Assembly (NCBI GenBank): GCA_905250125.1
Contig: CAJNOL010000013.1
Location: 124,001 to 188,000 of the forward strand
Length of the DNA: 64,000 bases
Direction: 5' to 3'
Origin: Rotaria sordida
Taxonomy: Eukaryota > Rotifera > Eurotatoria > Philodinida > Philodinidae
Program-made: the position numbers and the translations under genes
Shown here: piece by piece, positions 46,628 to 57,474 of the stretch
Layout of the letters: the number at the start of each line of letters is the position of its first letter
How positions within the stretch are numbered: position 1 is the stretch's first letter
The notes under the pieces: generated by a model
Database searches by the model: none
Told to the model about the DNA's origin: nothing
Seen by the model: only the letters and a program-made list of their open reading frames with translations

Positions 46628-47684
46628 AAGATAATTAGATTAGAATAAAAAAACAATATGTAAACTAAAAACATTTTTATTTCCGTCTTTATATGTACAA
46701 TTGTCTTCTATTTATTATGTATGTATGAGAAAAAATGTGGGAAAAAAAGAACTTGCTAAAATTGTCTTCCATATACGTATGTACAGTAGGATTTGTTCTA
46801 TTATAGAATGATTCTTGTTTATTAGAACAAGAAAATAATATTCAAATATTTGTTTATTCATTTTATTTTTTATTTTTTATTTTATTTCCCATACAAAGTC
46901 TAAATGAAATCACGCCCTCTATATATTGAACAGAAATGAAAGACAACAAAGATTTTCCACTTAATTTTTTTTTGCTTTTGAGATAGTGGTTAGAAACTAA
47001 AAGTTATAGATTAATATGACTTTTACTGCCAATGATTAATCATAGAAGTAAAAAACATAATAGATACCGTATCTTATATTGGAAAAGGAGAAGTGGAAAA
47101 AGAATATATAAAAACAAAGACATGTGCATCGAAGTATGGACGTGTGGGCACATGCAGCAACTTGCCCATAATAGTTAAATAATGCTGATATAGAGTAAAG
47201 AACGATAGAACGACGAACGACAAAGAAAAACAAAACCTGTCCTCTCTTTTTTTTTCTATTGGCAAGTACTACAGCAATAACGGACTAGCTTTTAGACTCG
47301 TCCTTTTTTTTTCTCTTCCCATTTCTCTCGTTTCTTTTCTATTAATTCGGCAGTAGCTCTTCATGATCGCAACAATAAAATATAATGCATGATCGAGTTC
47401 ACTATCAGTTTTTTTTTTTTGTTCGGAAATACACGTACATATTATTAATTTGTACTAGATGACTTCATGCCAATCGAACGAACAGGTTTTTTCTTTCTCT
47501 GCTATTATGATGTCATATTCTATTAAAATTTTATTTACACAACGTCATTTTATTATCTAGAAAAGATAGACATTGACTTTAACCTGTATATCAGTCTATT
47601 TTTTTTTTCTTTTTCTTTTTGCTGATATTTAAGATTGAAATAAGAATAATAACAAGAAGAATTTATTTTAACTAATAAACCAAT
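46628..47684. other. intergenic region between PDCD10 and LC3
   Basis: A poly(A) signal lies shortly after PDCD10 (AATAAA near 46646), followed by AT-rich DNA without recognised genes. The last 200 bp is pyrimidine-rich and ends in an acceptor-like tgatatttaag at 47633, 51 bases before the LC3 ATG. Confidence 0.45.
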
Positions 47685-48359
47685 ATGCCATCCTCATCAA
47701 ATATAGATAATCGTACTTTCAAACAACGCAAAAGTTTTGGTAAATATATTATTTATTTATTTATAAGATTGTTTAATCTTTTTTTCTCTTCAAAGCAACA
47801 CGCAAAGAAGAAGTTGCTGGTATTCGAAACAAATTTCCAAATAGTAAGCTTCTTATCTTTATATTGTTAATTAAAAGCTAAATCATTTTTTGTTCTGTTA
47901 GAAATTCCAGTTATTGTTGAACGATATCACAAAGAAAAAAATTTACCTATCCTTGGTAAATGAAATCAATTTTGTAGTATTATTTTTAATTTTTTTTTTT
48001 TAATTTTAGATAAAACTAAATTTTTAGTGCCACAAGAATTGACAATGTCTCAATTCGTAACAATAATTCGGTAAGTAAAAGTATTTCAATAAGAAAAAAT
48101 TTTAAAAAGACTAAAACAAAAAAATTAATTAGAAATCGAATGCAACTAAACGCGAATCAAGCATTTTATTTATTGGTTAATAATAAAAGTATTGCTTCAA
48201 TGTCAACGTCCATGGCAGAAATTTATCGTGATGACAAAGTAATTTTACAAACATTTCGTAATAACAAAAAAAAAAATTTTTTTTTGTTTTTTCAAGGATG
48301 ACGATGGATTTCTTTATATGACTTATGCGAGTCAAGAAATGTTTGGTGGAATCTATTAA
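47685..48359 (+). CDS. MAP1LC3-like: ATG8-family autophagy protein, LC3 type
   Basis: Six short exons (47685-47739, 47796-47843, 47902-47955, 48010-48070, 48133-48238, 48297-48359) give 128 residues. It starts MPSSSNIDNRTFKQRKSF like LC3 (basic FKQR helix), then [50 protein letters not shown] and DDDGFLYMTYASQEMFGGIY. The conserved Phe-Gly before the C-terminal GIY is the ATG4 cleavage site (after the first Gly), exposing the Gly that is joined to phosphatidylethanolamine on autophagosome membranes. RxR in the third helix and the FKQR start favour LC3 over GABARAP. Five introns of 50-60 bp split the gene into exons as short as 48 bp. Confidence 0.95.
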
Positions 48360-49698
48360 TAAATAAGCAATGCTGTTTATAAATATAAATATATATATAT
48401 ATATATTTCTTCTTTTTCTTTTGTTGTTGTTTGTCTTTGAAATGTTTTTTCCTCTATAAAAAAAAATCACACCATCTTTTTTGCTTGTCATACTGAGAGC
48501 AACCGGTGAGCAGGAAAAGGAAGAAAAAAATCATATTATCAATGTGCAATTTAAAAATATCTTTTTTGTCATAATAGAAAAAGAAGGAGTTATCAACGTC
48601 TATGTGTATATCTTGGACTACAACTTTTTTTTTGCTCTCTTTGTTCATTGTATTACTATTATTATTATTGTGCATTTTTATTTCCTGTTATTTTTTTCTT
48701 AGTACGTGTTGTCATCTTTTTTTCTTCTTATTGATATGTATTAATCATAAATCTGTTTTATTTTATATTTTACAAAAGAGAGGAAAATATACAATCATCT
48801 ATAAATGCATTGTTTGTGTTTTTCTTTTCATTTCGTTTGACAAGAAATTTCGAAGTTACAGAAGTTGATTTTTATTGAAAATGCAGATTCGACAAAAAAA
48901 AAAAAATACCACGACGAATGGTATCAGAAATTCATTGGAGTTCATTAGCATCTTAAATATTAAAATTTGATTCTTTCCCTTGAAAGATTATTTAATTACA
49001 TTTTTCTATGCAATAGAAAATAACAATGTTTCTTTTGAAGGAATGATATGAAAACAAAAAACTTGACTTAGCTAAGTCATAATTGCAATGTAAACTATGT
49101 TAATTATTGTGATTTTTTGTTTGATTGGTTTTCTCGTTGAAAAATGTTTAGTTTCTGATAAGCTTGGTTAGTTTTCATCGATTTCTCTAGGTCGTTAGGA
49201 ATTCGATACGTCTTTTCTCTCATTTTTTTGAGTGCTGCATCCATTCTTATAGGTAATGGATTCACTTTCAAGTTGGAAAAATGAGATCATGCTCTATTAG
49301 GGATTAAAAAACGATCTCCTAATAGTAATATGAAACTTCTTTCACGTGTAGAACGAGAATTTTTAATATTCAAACCTAATTAAAAGTATAAGAAATTAGT
49401 TTGTTCCTCATAATGTGATCGCAATATTTTGAGGTCATTTTCAATTAATTTTTCTTATCTGTAGATCTTATTTTTCGTAAACAGATATAAGAGTCATTTG
49501 CTTAAGTCGAATATGTATTTGATATAAAAATAACGTAGACTATATGCCATTGGTTTGGTTGCATAACTATTACAACAATAGTTGAAGCTTCCTAGATAGT
49601 TTATATAAGTAATAATATATGTTTTGTCATCTTTTTTAAAAAACAACAAGAAAAAAAAAAATAGCTGAACATTTTAGATTAAATTCTCGTCAAACATA
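48360..49698. other. intergenic region, 1.3 kb
   Basis: An (AT)n tract lies at about 48388-48405 in the probable LC3 3' UTR, followed by T-rich DNA. Frames at 48481-48702 and 48602-48868 are low-complexity Phe/Leu/Ile stretches from T runs and are not supported. Confidence 0.4.
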
Positions 49699-50434
49699 AT
49701 GTTTCACAAATACAATTCGTTTACGAATACACTTTCACCATCTGATCAAATTTCTGCTTATATACCACAAGTTAGAAAACTAAATTATTAATTTAAAACA
49801 AGAAGTTACTATGTTTTGTCTTTTCGTCTCCTGTAGAGTCTTGGCACTAAGGAAACAACAAATAATTTTTTTGTTGCCCCACAACCGAAAGGTCGTTTTC
49901 CAGGTGGATCCAAATCACATTCAGAAAGTACCTTAACAAGTTCTAAGAGTTCACTCGTCGGTTTCCTTGAGAATAAGAGCGGTACTACTAGTTCAGTTTC
50001 AACTGCCAAAGCTCATACAGTAGCTACAACGTCTGCTAGTCATGCAGTTGCTGGTCATGGTCATGATTCTCATGCTGCTCCATGGGAAGGTGTCAATCTT
50101 TGGCGTACACCATTCAAAGGTGATACTGATACAGTTACACATGTAAAACGTACCAAAGGAACACTTGATAAATATGTTGAAGATCGTGTCCGTCGTATCC
50201 AACAATTGCAACTCTTAGCATTAGTACATATTGTTTAAAATACTTTGAATAACAATAATCAATCATTTGAATTTTTATATTTAGCGTAACAAGACTATAC
50301 CTACTTGGGTAATGATGCCACGAGACAAACTTCTTTTTGCAGCACAAGGTGTTATTGTCGCCTATGTTTTTTATCAAGTAACTACAACTGTATACAATCA
50401 CTTGAAAGCTAAAGATCGTCTTAAACGTAATTAG
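49699..50434 (+). CDS. Unrecognised protein with one C-terminal membrane span
   Basis: Three exons (49699-49770, 49837-50223, 50285-50434) join in frame to 202 residues. The main exon is strongly coding and has higher GC than its surroundings. I do not recognise the family. Visible features are a Ser/Thr-rich N-terminal half, then a His/Ala stretch (HAVAGHGHDSHAAPWEG), a compact block VNLWRTPFKGDTDTVTHVKR, a basic/Leu helix (YVEDRVRRIQQLQLLALRNK), one hydrophobic segment (LLFAAQGVIVAYVFYQV) and a short basic tail ending KDRLKRN. Such a layout fits a tail-anchored or inner-membrane mitochondrial protein, which is inference only. The first exon (starts MFHKYNSFTNTLSPSDQ) is chosen because it keeps phase and ends before GT, but its donor GTTAGA is weak. 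AATAAA at 50634 is the probable poly(A) signal. Confidence 0.7.
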
Positions 50435-50574
50435 AAATATTATGTTTTTCTATTTATTTTTTCTTTCTCATTTATTTTAGTCCTCAAATTACTCTACAAA
50501 GATAACGTCGATTAATTTGTTTTTCCCAAACTTTATCCAAAATATTGAGTCCTCTTTCTAAATTTCTCCATCTT

Positions 50575-51178
50575 TTAGTTTTTTTTCTCCCTCTACCAGA
50601 ATGTTTATTTGTAGTTTTTCTTGTTCTTTTCTAAATAAACATCGTAGATTATATTTTTTATTCTGAATAAACTTGATTTAATTATCATAATAAACAAACA
50701 AACAAAAATATGAACCTAGTTTATTTTTTAGTTACACAAAAAAAAAGTATGCTAATGTCAATGTGGATTGTATAATGATGAACTACTATCCATTAATCTA
50801 AAGATAAAAAAAATAAGATTTTAGTTTGATGTCCTGTTTCTTTCTTTACTTCATCATATTGATTAATAAATCTTGTTTCATTTTTGGTGCTAATATTCGA
50901 TCAATTGGCATCTGACAAAAATTAAACAAAGTAGATTTTTCTACTTGTGATAAATTTGTTGTATTTAATGTAATCCATTCACATAATTTAAGTATAGTTG
51001 GAAGATTTTCAGTAAGTTCTGAACTATCTAAAATAATTAATAAAATATAATTAATATATTAATGTAAAGAATAAAAGTTTACTTTGATGAACAAGACGAA
51101 TAGCTATAGCTAGTACATAAAAACAAACTCGCCAATATGTTGTTGAAATGATTTATCGTGTACGAGTTGTTTCTATTT
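50575..51178. repeat. Left copy of a 0.6 kb direct repeat
   Basis: About 604 bp nearly identical (mid-90s percent by eye) to 61683-62295 in the same orientation. It spans the 3' UTR end of the 49699-50434 gene and the 3' end of the minus-strand helical-repeat gene. Differences include AATAAA here against GATAAA in the other copy and an extra AATAA-type insertion in the other copy. The identity ends abruptly at 51178. Confidence 0.92.
50846..51178 (-). pseudogene. Truncated 3' copy of the helical-repeat protein gene
   Basis: 50846-51027 corresponds base for base to the last exon (182 bp) of the gene at 61963-63176. 51083-51178 corresponds to the 3' half of its penultimate exon, then breaks off. 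The last-exon frame is still open with the same stop, but there is no upstream part, so it cannot make the protein. It may still supply convergent 3' sequence to its neighbour. Confidence 0.85.
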
Positions 51179-51803
51179 TTAAGGATGTGGGTGTCGACGA
51201 AATGAATATCAACATCCACACGCACATCCTCCTACGTGATTAAAGGAAAAACTTTGTTTGGTTAGAATAAATATGTAAGAAAAGTGAAAGTCTGAAAGCC
51301 ACTGGGATAATTACCATTTCAATGGCATATTCGCGGAAGATATATGCTTTATGCGGCAAAAGACACAATGTTAGTTGAATCAGTAATTTTCAGTGGAGAG
51401 GTTGCCGCTTGACTTGTTCATCTTCTTTAAATATTTTGATGGCAAAGTTGAGTCTCCCCGCTTGTCTGTATGTCTCCTAATATGTCTTGTTGCTTTGTAC
51501 TTATTCACGATCGATCAGTCTACTTAATTCTCATCGTAAAAGTGACTCAATTGGCCTTGTAAAAATTGATAGGCATTTTTTGACATAACAACATTAGTCG
51601 TAAGAAACTGGTTTCCTTATTGTGTTTGCTTCTTTAACAAATGTGCTTGTTCTGTCATTTCAAAATTGGATAAGACAAGCTTCTAGTATTTGTAATCTAC
51701 GTTCCTTTCGTCTCTATTCAGAAATTTTTTTCAACTACAATATGAATCATGTCTCATTGTCATGATGATGAGAACTGGAAGTATTGGTAAATGCATACAC
51801 GTA
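51179..51803. other. left edge of the 10.5 kb island, no gene recognised
   Basis: Begins with a GT-rich hairpin at 51182-51230 directly behind the truncation point. The rest is unremarkable AT-rich DNA with no frame worth calling. Confidence 0.4.
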
Positions 51804-52696
51804 AGGCCTCCACCTCAGAAAATCCAATTTTTTGGAGACGAGTCGAAATTGAAGTTTTATCATGAGAAGATGCACCGAAGTCTCCTCTTGTAGAATATCA
51901 ATGGTTTATCAAAAAAATGAATTGATTTTGACGAACTTATCGTCTAAAACTTGGCTCCTTCTGTCATATTTTATGAGAAATTTTCACGGTTTTTTTTAAG
52001 CTTTTTCGAATTTTTAGACTGCTTTCTCTTTGCATCAGTATTTCGTAAAGTTTTTTTCTATACTAATCACTAAGAGACTATGAATACTTAATATTAAAAT
52101 CACAAATTTATAGCCTGTCTTGAACATTGATATATAAATCAGGTGATTTTTGGAAAAATCGATTTCTAATGCTTATTTTTCCTTTTTCTCAAAATCAGTT
52201 TTTTCGAGCATACCGTTTACGCGGGCAAGGATTTTTCAATAACGACTCAATAGATAAGGGATAATTTTTTTTTGTTGAATAGAGGACAATTAGGACTAGG
52301 TCGTAATCGAGTCCGATTTTTGAATTTCTCTTTCGCTGAAATAAAAAGCTTAGATATTTCATTTTTGTTAGCAATTTTTTTGGGCACGAATTCCTGAATT
52401 TTGAGAAAAAGGTTTTTTAAAAATCAAACAAAGGGAAATTCAAAAATCGAGCTCTATTACGACCTAGCCTTAAGGGCACTCTACAACCTGAAAACCACCC
52501 GAGCTTGTTTGCTCGTATCCTTATTGTGAAATTCTTGCCCGCGTAAAGGGTAATGAATTGACTAGAACTTGTGCATTTCTTTGAGATTTGGGGGAGATAT
52601 TTTAATCATAAGCTATTCTAGTCAAGATCAACATTTCCTGAAATTTTGGTTGAAATCAGATGAAAAATAACAAAGTTCGTTTCTGAGGGGCCCCCT
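51804..52696. mobile_element. Possible TIR element of 0.9 kb carrying a nested MITE
   Basis: The left end AGGCCTCCACCTCAGAAA pairs imperfectly with the right end TTTCTGAGGGGCCCCCT, with TA outside both (51802-51803 and 52697-52698). The right flank reads TTAA, so a piggyBac-like TTAA target is an alternative reading. Beyond about 20 bp the ends are not clearly inverted. No transposase seen. The 338 bp foldback at 52213-52550 sits inside. Confidence 0.5.
52213..52550. mobile_element. TA-flanked MITE, 338 bp
   Basis: Termini CCGTTTACGCGGGCAAGGAT and the reverse complement CCCTTTACGCGGGCAAGAAT, flanked by TA (52211-52212, 52551-52552). A second inverted block, CTAGGTCGTAAT near 52298 against ATTACGACCTAG near 52456, plus TTTTTGAATTTC, shows a long palindrome. 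Non-coding. The GC-rich termini stand out from the AT-rich surroundings. Confidence 0.82.
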
Positions 52697-55600
52697 TAAG
52701 AAAAACAAAATGCTTGCTTCATTACTCTGCACAAAATTATTATAACTATTCATTCAACTTTTACGGCAAAAAAATCGTCACTCAGATATAGTGTGACTCA
52801 GAAGTCCATCGTGAAAAATAACCTACATACATGTAAAATACTTCAAGTTACATATTTCTTTTCGACATTATAGTATGTTCTGTTAAGTTTAATTTAATAT
52901 AATTTGGTTCATCACAAATATTCAAAATGATCCCCATCATCTGAAATATATTGATCCATAATTTTCAAAATATTTAAAAAAAAATACTACAGAAAGTTTA
53001 TTTTCGAGTTAATTTATTACCGTTATTAATTTTCATTTAGATTTTGATTAGATCTTGATACGTATCTTGCTAAAATCCGTTTACGCTTATATTTATTGAT
53101 AAATCATTTAAATTAAACGCGGCTTACTGATGTAAAAAGAATGAATTCTCTTGATTGTTAATATTCTCTAACAGTGGTACCAAAATTTGATGACTTCAGT
53201 TCGATAATGTCAAATATTCTTGGTGAAGTTATTGAACAAGTTGTATCTTGCATGAACTTAATCGAAAGATATTCTATCGTCATTCTGTATGCTATTGTTC
53301 ATGGAATAAAACAGACCGTTGTAACAACTCAAACATTTGATAGTGCCTGATTTTCACAGACATCAAGAACTATGTCGTTTTGTCATCTGTAATTTTTGAA
53401 GGTCTTTCATAACTTTGTCGGTTTGCTACTATGCTAGCTTCACAAAAGAGTTGACAAGCATTTCTAATACAGTCAAAGTCTGGCGTTTGTATACCAAGTT
53501 CGACTTACATTTTTTTACGACACCACTATAAATGACTCGCATTTGGCCATTCATGAAATTATTTGTATCTAATGTTTGTGATCACAGAAATTTATTAGAA
53601 AATATATAGGATAGAATTTTAAGGAATATACTATCATAATATTGAGAAGATATTACAAACTACTGAGCCTCATTAAAAGACATTCATTTTTTTTACGGTG
53701 GACCTTTGAGACACTCTTTATACTTCAAGTTTATGTCATGAATATCTACTCAACTACTAGACAATATTGTTGTTGTATTCTAGTAACAGCAGGCGTCGAA
53801 TTCTGTAGAGCATTGACGTTTTTTCTTTAAAAATTATCTATATTGATGCTATTTGTATTTCAAGTTGTTAATTTCTTTGATTGTATTATATCAAAGTTAA
53901 CAGATAATCTATGCAACAATGCACATCCGTGCACTTATAAAATGTACGAAAAAAAGTTGTTCAACAAAGTGATCCAACCGACAACGATGTTTGTTGAAGT
54001 TACTGCTTAGATGACAATGAAATCGCGAGAGTTTCAGAGAGATGTTGTTTGACTTATTTATGTTCGTTAGTAATTAATTGAGCAATCTGAGCCTTGCTTA
54101 TTGCATTTAAACCTAATTGAAATATTATTTGATTGATCTTCGCACCTGAGAGTTGAAAAGCGTGATGCTGATCATCATCGTCTTTCCCGTCATGTTCGAG
54201 TTTCGATTATGAGTTCTTATAATCACGGGACTTGTAGTTTTGAGTATCACGATGATCGTAATGATTGAATCAATATTGAATAATGCCAAAGGTTTAATAT
54301 TGCAATGATCAGTCTTCTTTTTTTTCTGCTCTTGGTTCAATACCATGCATATATCAGTCTTAACTAATCATTTTTGTTTTTTTTTCTTCAAAAACAACAC
54401 AGTGACATATCATTGTCGACTTTCATCTCTCTCCTGCCATCTGCATTTTCCACAGAGACTGTCACCACACTCAACCGTTACGGGAAAAAAGCCGAAGACC
54501 AAAGGGACATAGTATCTTCACTGAGCATGTGTGCAGAAGTAATTGATACGTATTTTAGTTACAGTCATTTTTATGTAGAGCTAAGTTTTCCGAAATTATC
54601 GATTTGTGCTATTTCATGAGCACTGAGTTCGAGGACATAGTGAAACATCATACTAATGGAGTATCAATTGTAACGATATTCTTGTCTTGAAAACATCAGA
54701 AAGCGTTCTCTTAGGTGAGATGTAACAGATAGGCATTCAGGTTATTTTGAGTTTGTTTCCAAAGTAAGAAAAAAAAATAGAAAATATGATGCCTGTTCAT
54801 TGCTATTTTGTTTGATCCGGAGTGCATGAGTTGACTCTTTTTCTATTTATGCTATGCTTTCCATATTTTTATTATCAATAGCTAAATTTTCTATAGTATT
54901 ACTGTATGACTGGCGCACCGTGGGCTGACCACATGATGTCAACTGTTTTCGAATCGTACCTTAATAGGGAAATGGAATGGAAGAAACTTTCAATTTTAGT
55001 AGTGACTTAAGAAATCACGATGGGAAACAATTAGCACTGGAGAAAAAGGAATTCAGTGTTTCAGTGTACGCCAAGCGTAAGTGTTATTATTGAGTTTTGA
55101 GTTTCAATGTTTAGTTAAATCATTCGTGACCATATAGATGAGATTGATTAGTCAATCTTCATATTTCTCTACGTATGGCACACTTGTCGAGTTCTTCATT
55201 AGTTTCACACTCTAATGAGATACTTTTTAACAATGGTGAAAATCAGATCATCCAAGGATGCAAACACGTTCTCAACAAAGTGCATGTCTCTTCTTGTTTT
55301 GTTCATGAAACTCTTGATATAAAAGTGAGGAGGTTTAGAACATGAATCCATACTTTTCTCGACTGTAAACGATTTATCAATGAAGTGGTCAGTCTTCAAC
55401 GAAACTTGCCGAATACTATATATATGTTTCAAAGAAACTAGAATGTTCCCCCTATACACGATCGATCATATACAGCTGAATTCCTGAGAAATCGAAAAGA
55501 TAAATCTATACTTCATACGCATGCATCTGATAATTTTTAGTAAATGCATTCGCTAGTATTTTCACAATTTCGACACAATCGTTCAGTAGCAAAAACGATG

Positions 55601-55837
55601 ATGTGTAAAGTAACGTCAACCGAATGTGAATACTTTGTTAGAAACAAATTCGTTCCCACAAATTCTCTAGAGTGTTCTCAACTTACTCCTTCGACAAAAA
55701 CTGAAGTCACACAATCTAAAGGTTCCATGTTAGAAATTCACTTTATAATTCTTTCTTCAAAAAAGGGCATTCTATAAAAAAAGTACCACTCTGAGAAATA
55801 TCCGCATACAATCCTCTGAAAGCGAAATAACGTGTTA
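52697..55837. other. island interior without recognised genes, 3.1 kb
   Basis: Short frames only (53642-53830, 54374-54619, 55205-55459 minus, 55544-55777). Some look moderately coding but have no domain, splice chain or family resemblance. They may be decayed copies of accessory genes. Confidence 0.35.
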
Positions 55838-57474
55838 TCACCACAACACTTTCAGCATGTCGTTGCTCTTCAGAAATTCCATCGTGCCGTCTCTTCCTTG
55901 TTGTCCGATTCGGTTGTACTTAAGACTGAGTATAGTGAGTGTCTGTGTGAAAAGTCGAGATGGCGAAGAGCCTAATGAGTAGAAAATGATGTTTTACCGT
56001 ATTTTTGGTCAGACCATTGGCAATATGTTGTGCTCCTTCGTCTCGGATTTTGTTTCGTTCAAGGTTGAGTGTGATGAGTGTCTGTGTGAAAAATCGAGAT
56101 ATTAAAGAACGAGATAAGTAGAAAATATTGTTTTACCCTGTTGTTGATGAGAGCATTGGCGAGACTTTGTGCTCCATTGTCTCCGATTTCATTATCTCCA
56201 AGGTCGAGTGTAGTAAGTATCTGTATCAAAAGTCAAAATATCAAAGAATTGAATGAGTAGACAATGATATTTTACCATGTTGTCGATGAGAGCATTGGAA
56301 AGATGTTGTGCACCATCGGCTCCGATTTTATTCTCCGCGAGATTAAGAGTGGTGAGTGTCTGTGTAAAAACTAGAGATAGTAAATAGAAAAATTAGTAGT
56401 AAATGATGTTTTACCATGTTGTTAGTGAGAGCATCGGCCAGATGCTGTGCTCCATTGTCTCCGATTTGATTACATCTAAGGTTGAGAGTGGTGAGTGCCT
56501 GTGTGAAAAATCGAGATAATAAAGAATGAGATAAATCGAAAATGCTGTTTTACTATGTTGTTAGTGAGAGCATTGGCGAGATCTTGTGCCCCGTTGCTAC
56601 CGATTTCATTATCTCCAAGATCGAGTGTAGTAAGTGTCTATATAAAAAATCGATATATCGAATAGCTGGATGGATAGAGAATGATGTTTTACAGTGTTGT
56701 TGGTGAGAGCATTGGCAAGATATTGTGCCCCTGTGTCTCTGATTTGATTCCACTCGAGGACGAGTGTAGTAAGTGCCTGTATGAAAAGTAGAGATAGTAC
56801 AGAGAAAAATGAGTAGAGAACGATGATGTTTTACCGTATTGCTGGTGAGAGCATTGGCAAGATGTTGTGCACCGTCGGCTCCAATTTCATTACATCTAAG
56901 GTTGAGTGTAGTGAGTCTCTGTGTAAACAGTGAAGATAGTAACGAGGAAAATAAGTAGAGAATAGTGTTTCACTGTGTTGTTGGTAAGAACATTGGCAAG
57001 ATGATGTGCCCCATTGTTTCCGATTCGATTACATCTAAGGTTGAGCGTGGTGATTGTCTATGCGAAAATTCGAGATAATAAAGAGCTGGATGAATAGAAA
57101 ACAGTGTGTTACCATGTTCTTGGTAAGAGCATTGGTAAGATGTCGTGTGCCTTCGTCTCCTACTTGATTCCACTCAAGGTAGAGTGTGGTGAGTGTCTAT
57201 GTGAAAAGTAGAGATAGTAAAGAGGAACATGAGTAGGAAGAGGTGTTTTACCGTGTTGTTTGTGAGAGCATTGGCGAGATGCTGTGTCCCTTCACCTCCG
57301 ATTCCATTATCCCAAAGGTCGAGTGTGGTGAGTGTCTGTGTAGAAAGTGAAAATTGTAAACAAGCAGATGAGTAGCACATGATGTTTTACTGTATTGTTG
57401 GTGAGAGCATTGGCAAGATGTTGTGCTCCATCGTCTCCGATTTCATTCTTCCCAAGGTTGAGTGTGGTAAGTGT
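55838..57474 (-). CDS. Ribonuclease-inhibitor-type LRR protein, 3' part (12 LRR exons)
   Basis: Eleven 84 bp exons, each one 28-residue LRR, and a 105 bp final exon with the stop at 55838-55840. On the minus strand they run 57474-57391, 57335-57252, 57196-57113, 57057-56974, 56918-56835, 56776-56693, 56637-56554, 56498-56415, 56359-56276, 56220-56137, 56081-55998 and 55942-55838. All introns are phase 0, about 55 bp, with GTAAAA (once GTGAAA) donors and CACAG-like acceptors. The consensus is TLTTLNLxxNxIGDxGAQHL followed by ANALTNNT, typical of NLRC3/RI-type LRRs. Residues around LNL-xx-N differ between units (LNLGKNEI, LDLWDNGI, LYLEWNQV, LNLRCNRI). Such repeats bind proteins; in bdelloids they often follow an F-box. 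The 5' part is not visible; the F-box exon at 59695-59847 is the best candidate start. Function as an E3 adaptor or immune-type receptor is inference. Confidence 0.85.
55859..57474. repeat. 139 bp tandem repeat of exon plus intron (12 units)
   Basis: Exon starts recur at 55998, 56137, 56276, 56415, 56554, 56693, 56835, 56974, 57113, 57252 and 57391. That is a step of 139 bp each time except one of 142; the final exon falls in the same register. The introns resemble each other too (gaaaa.tcgagat.gtaaagag...), so the unit was copied as DNA, not only selected as protein. Confidence 0.93.
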
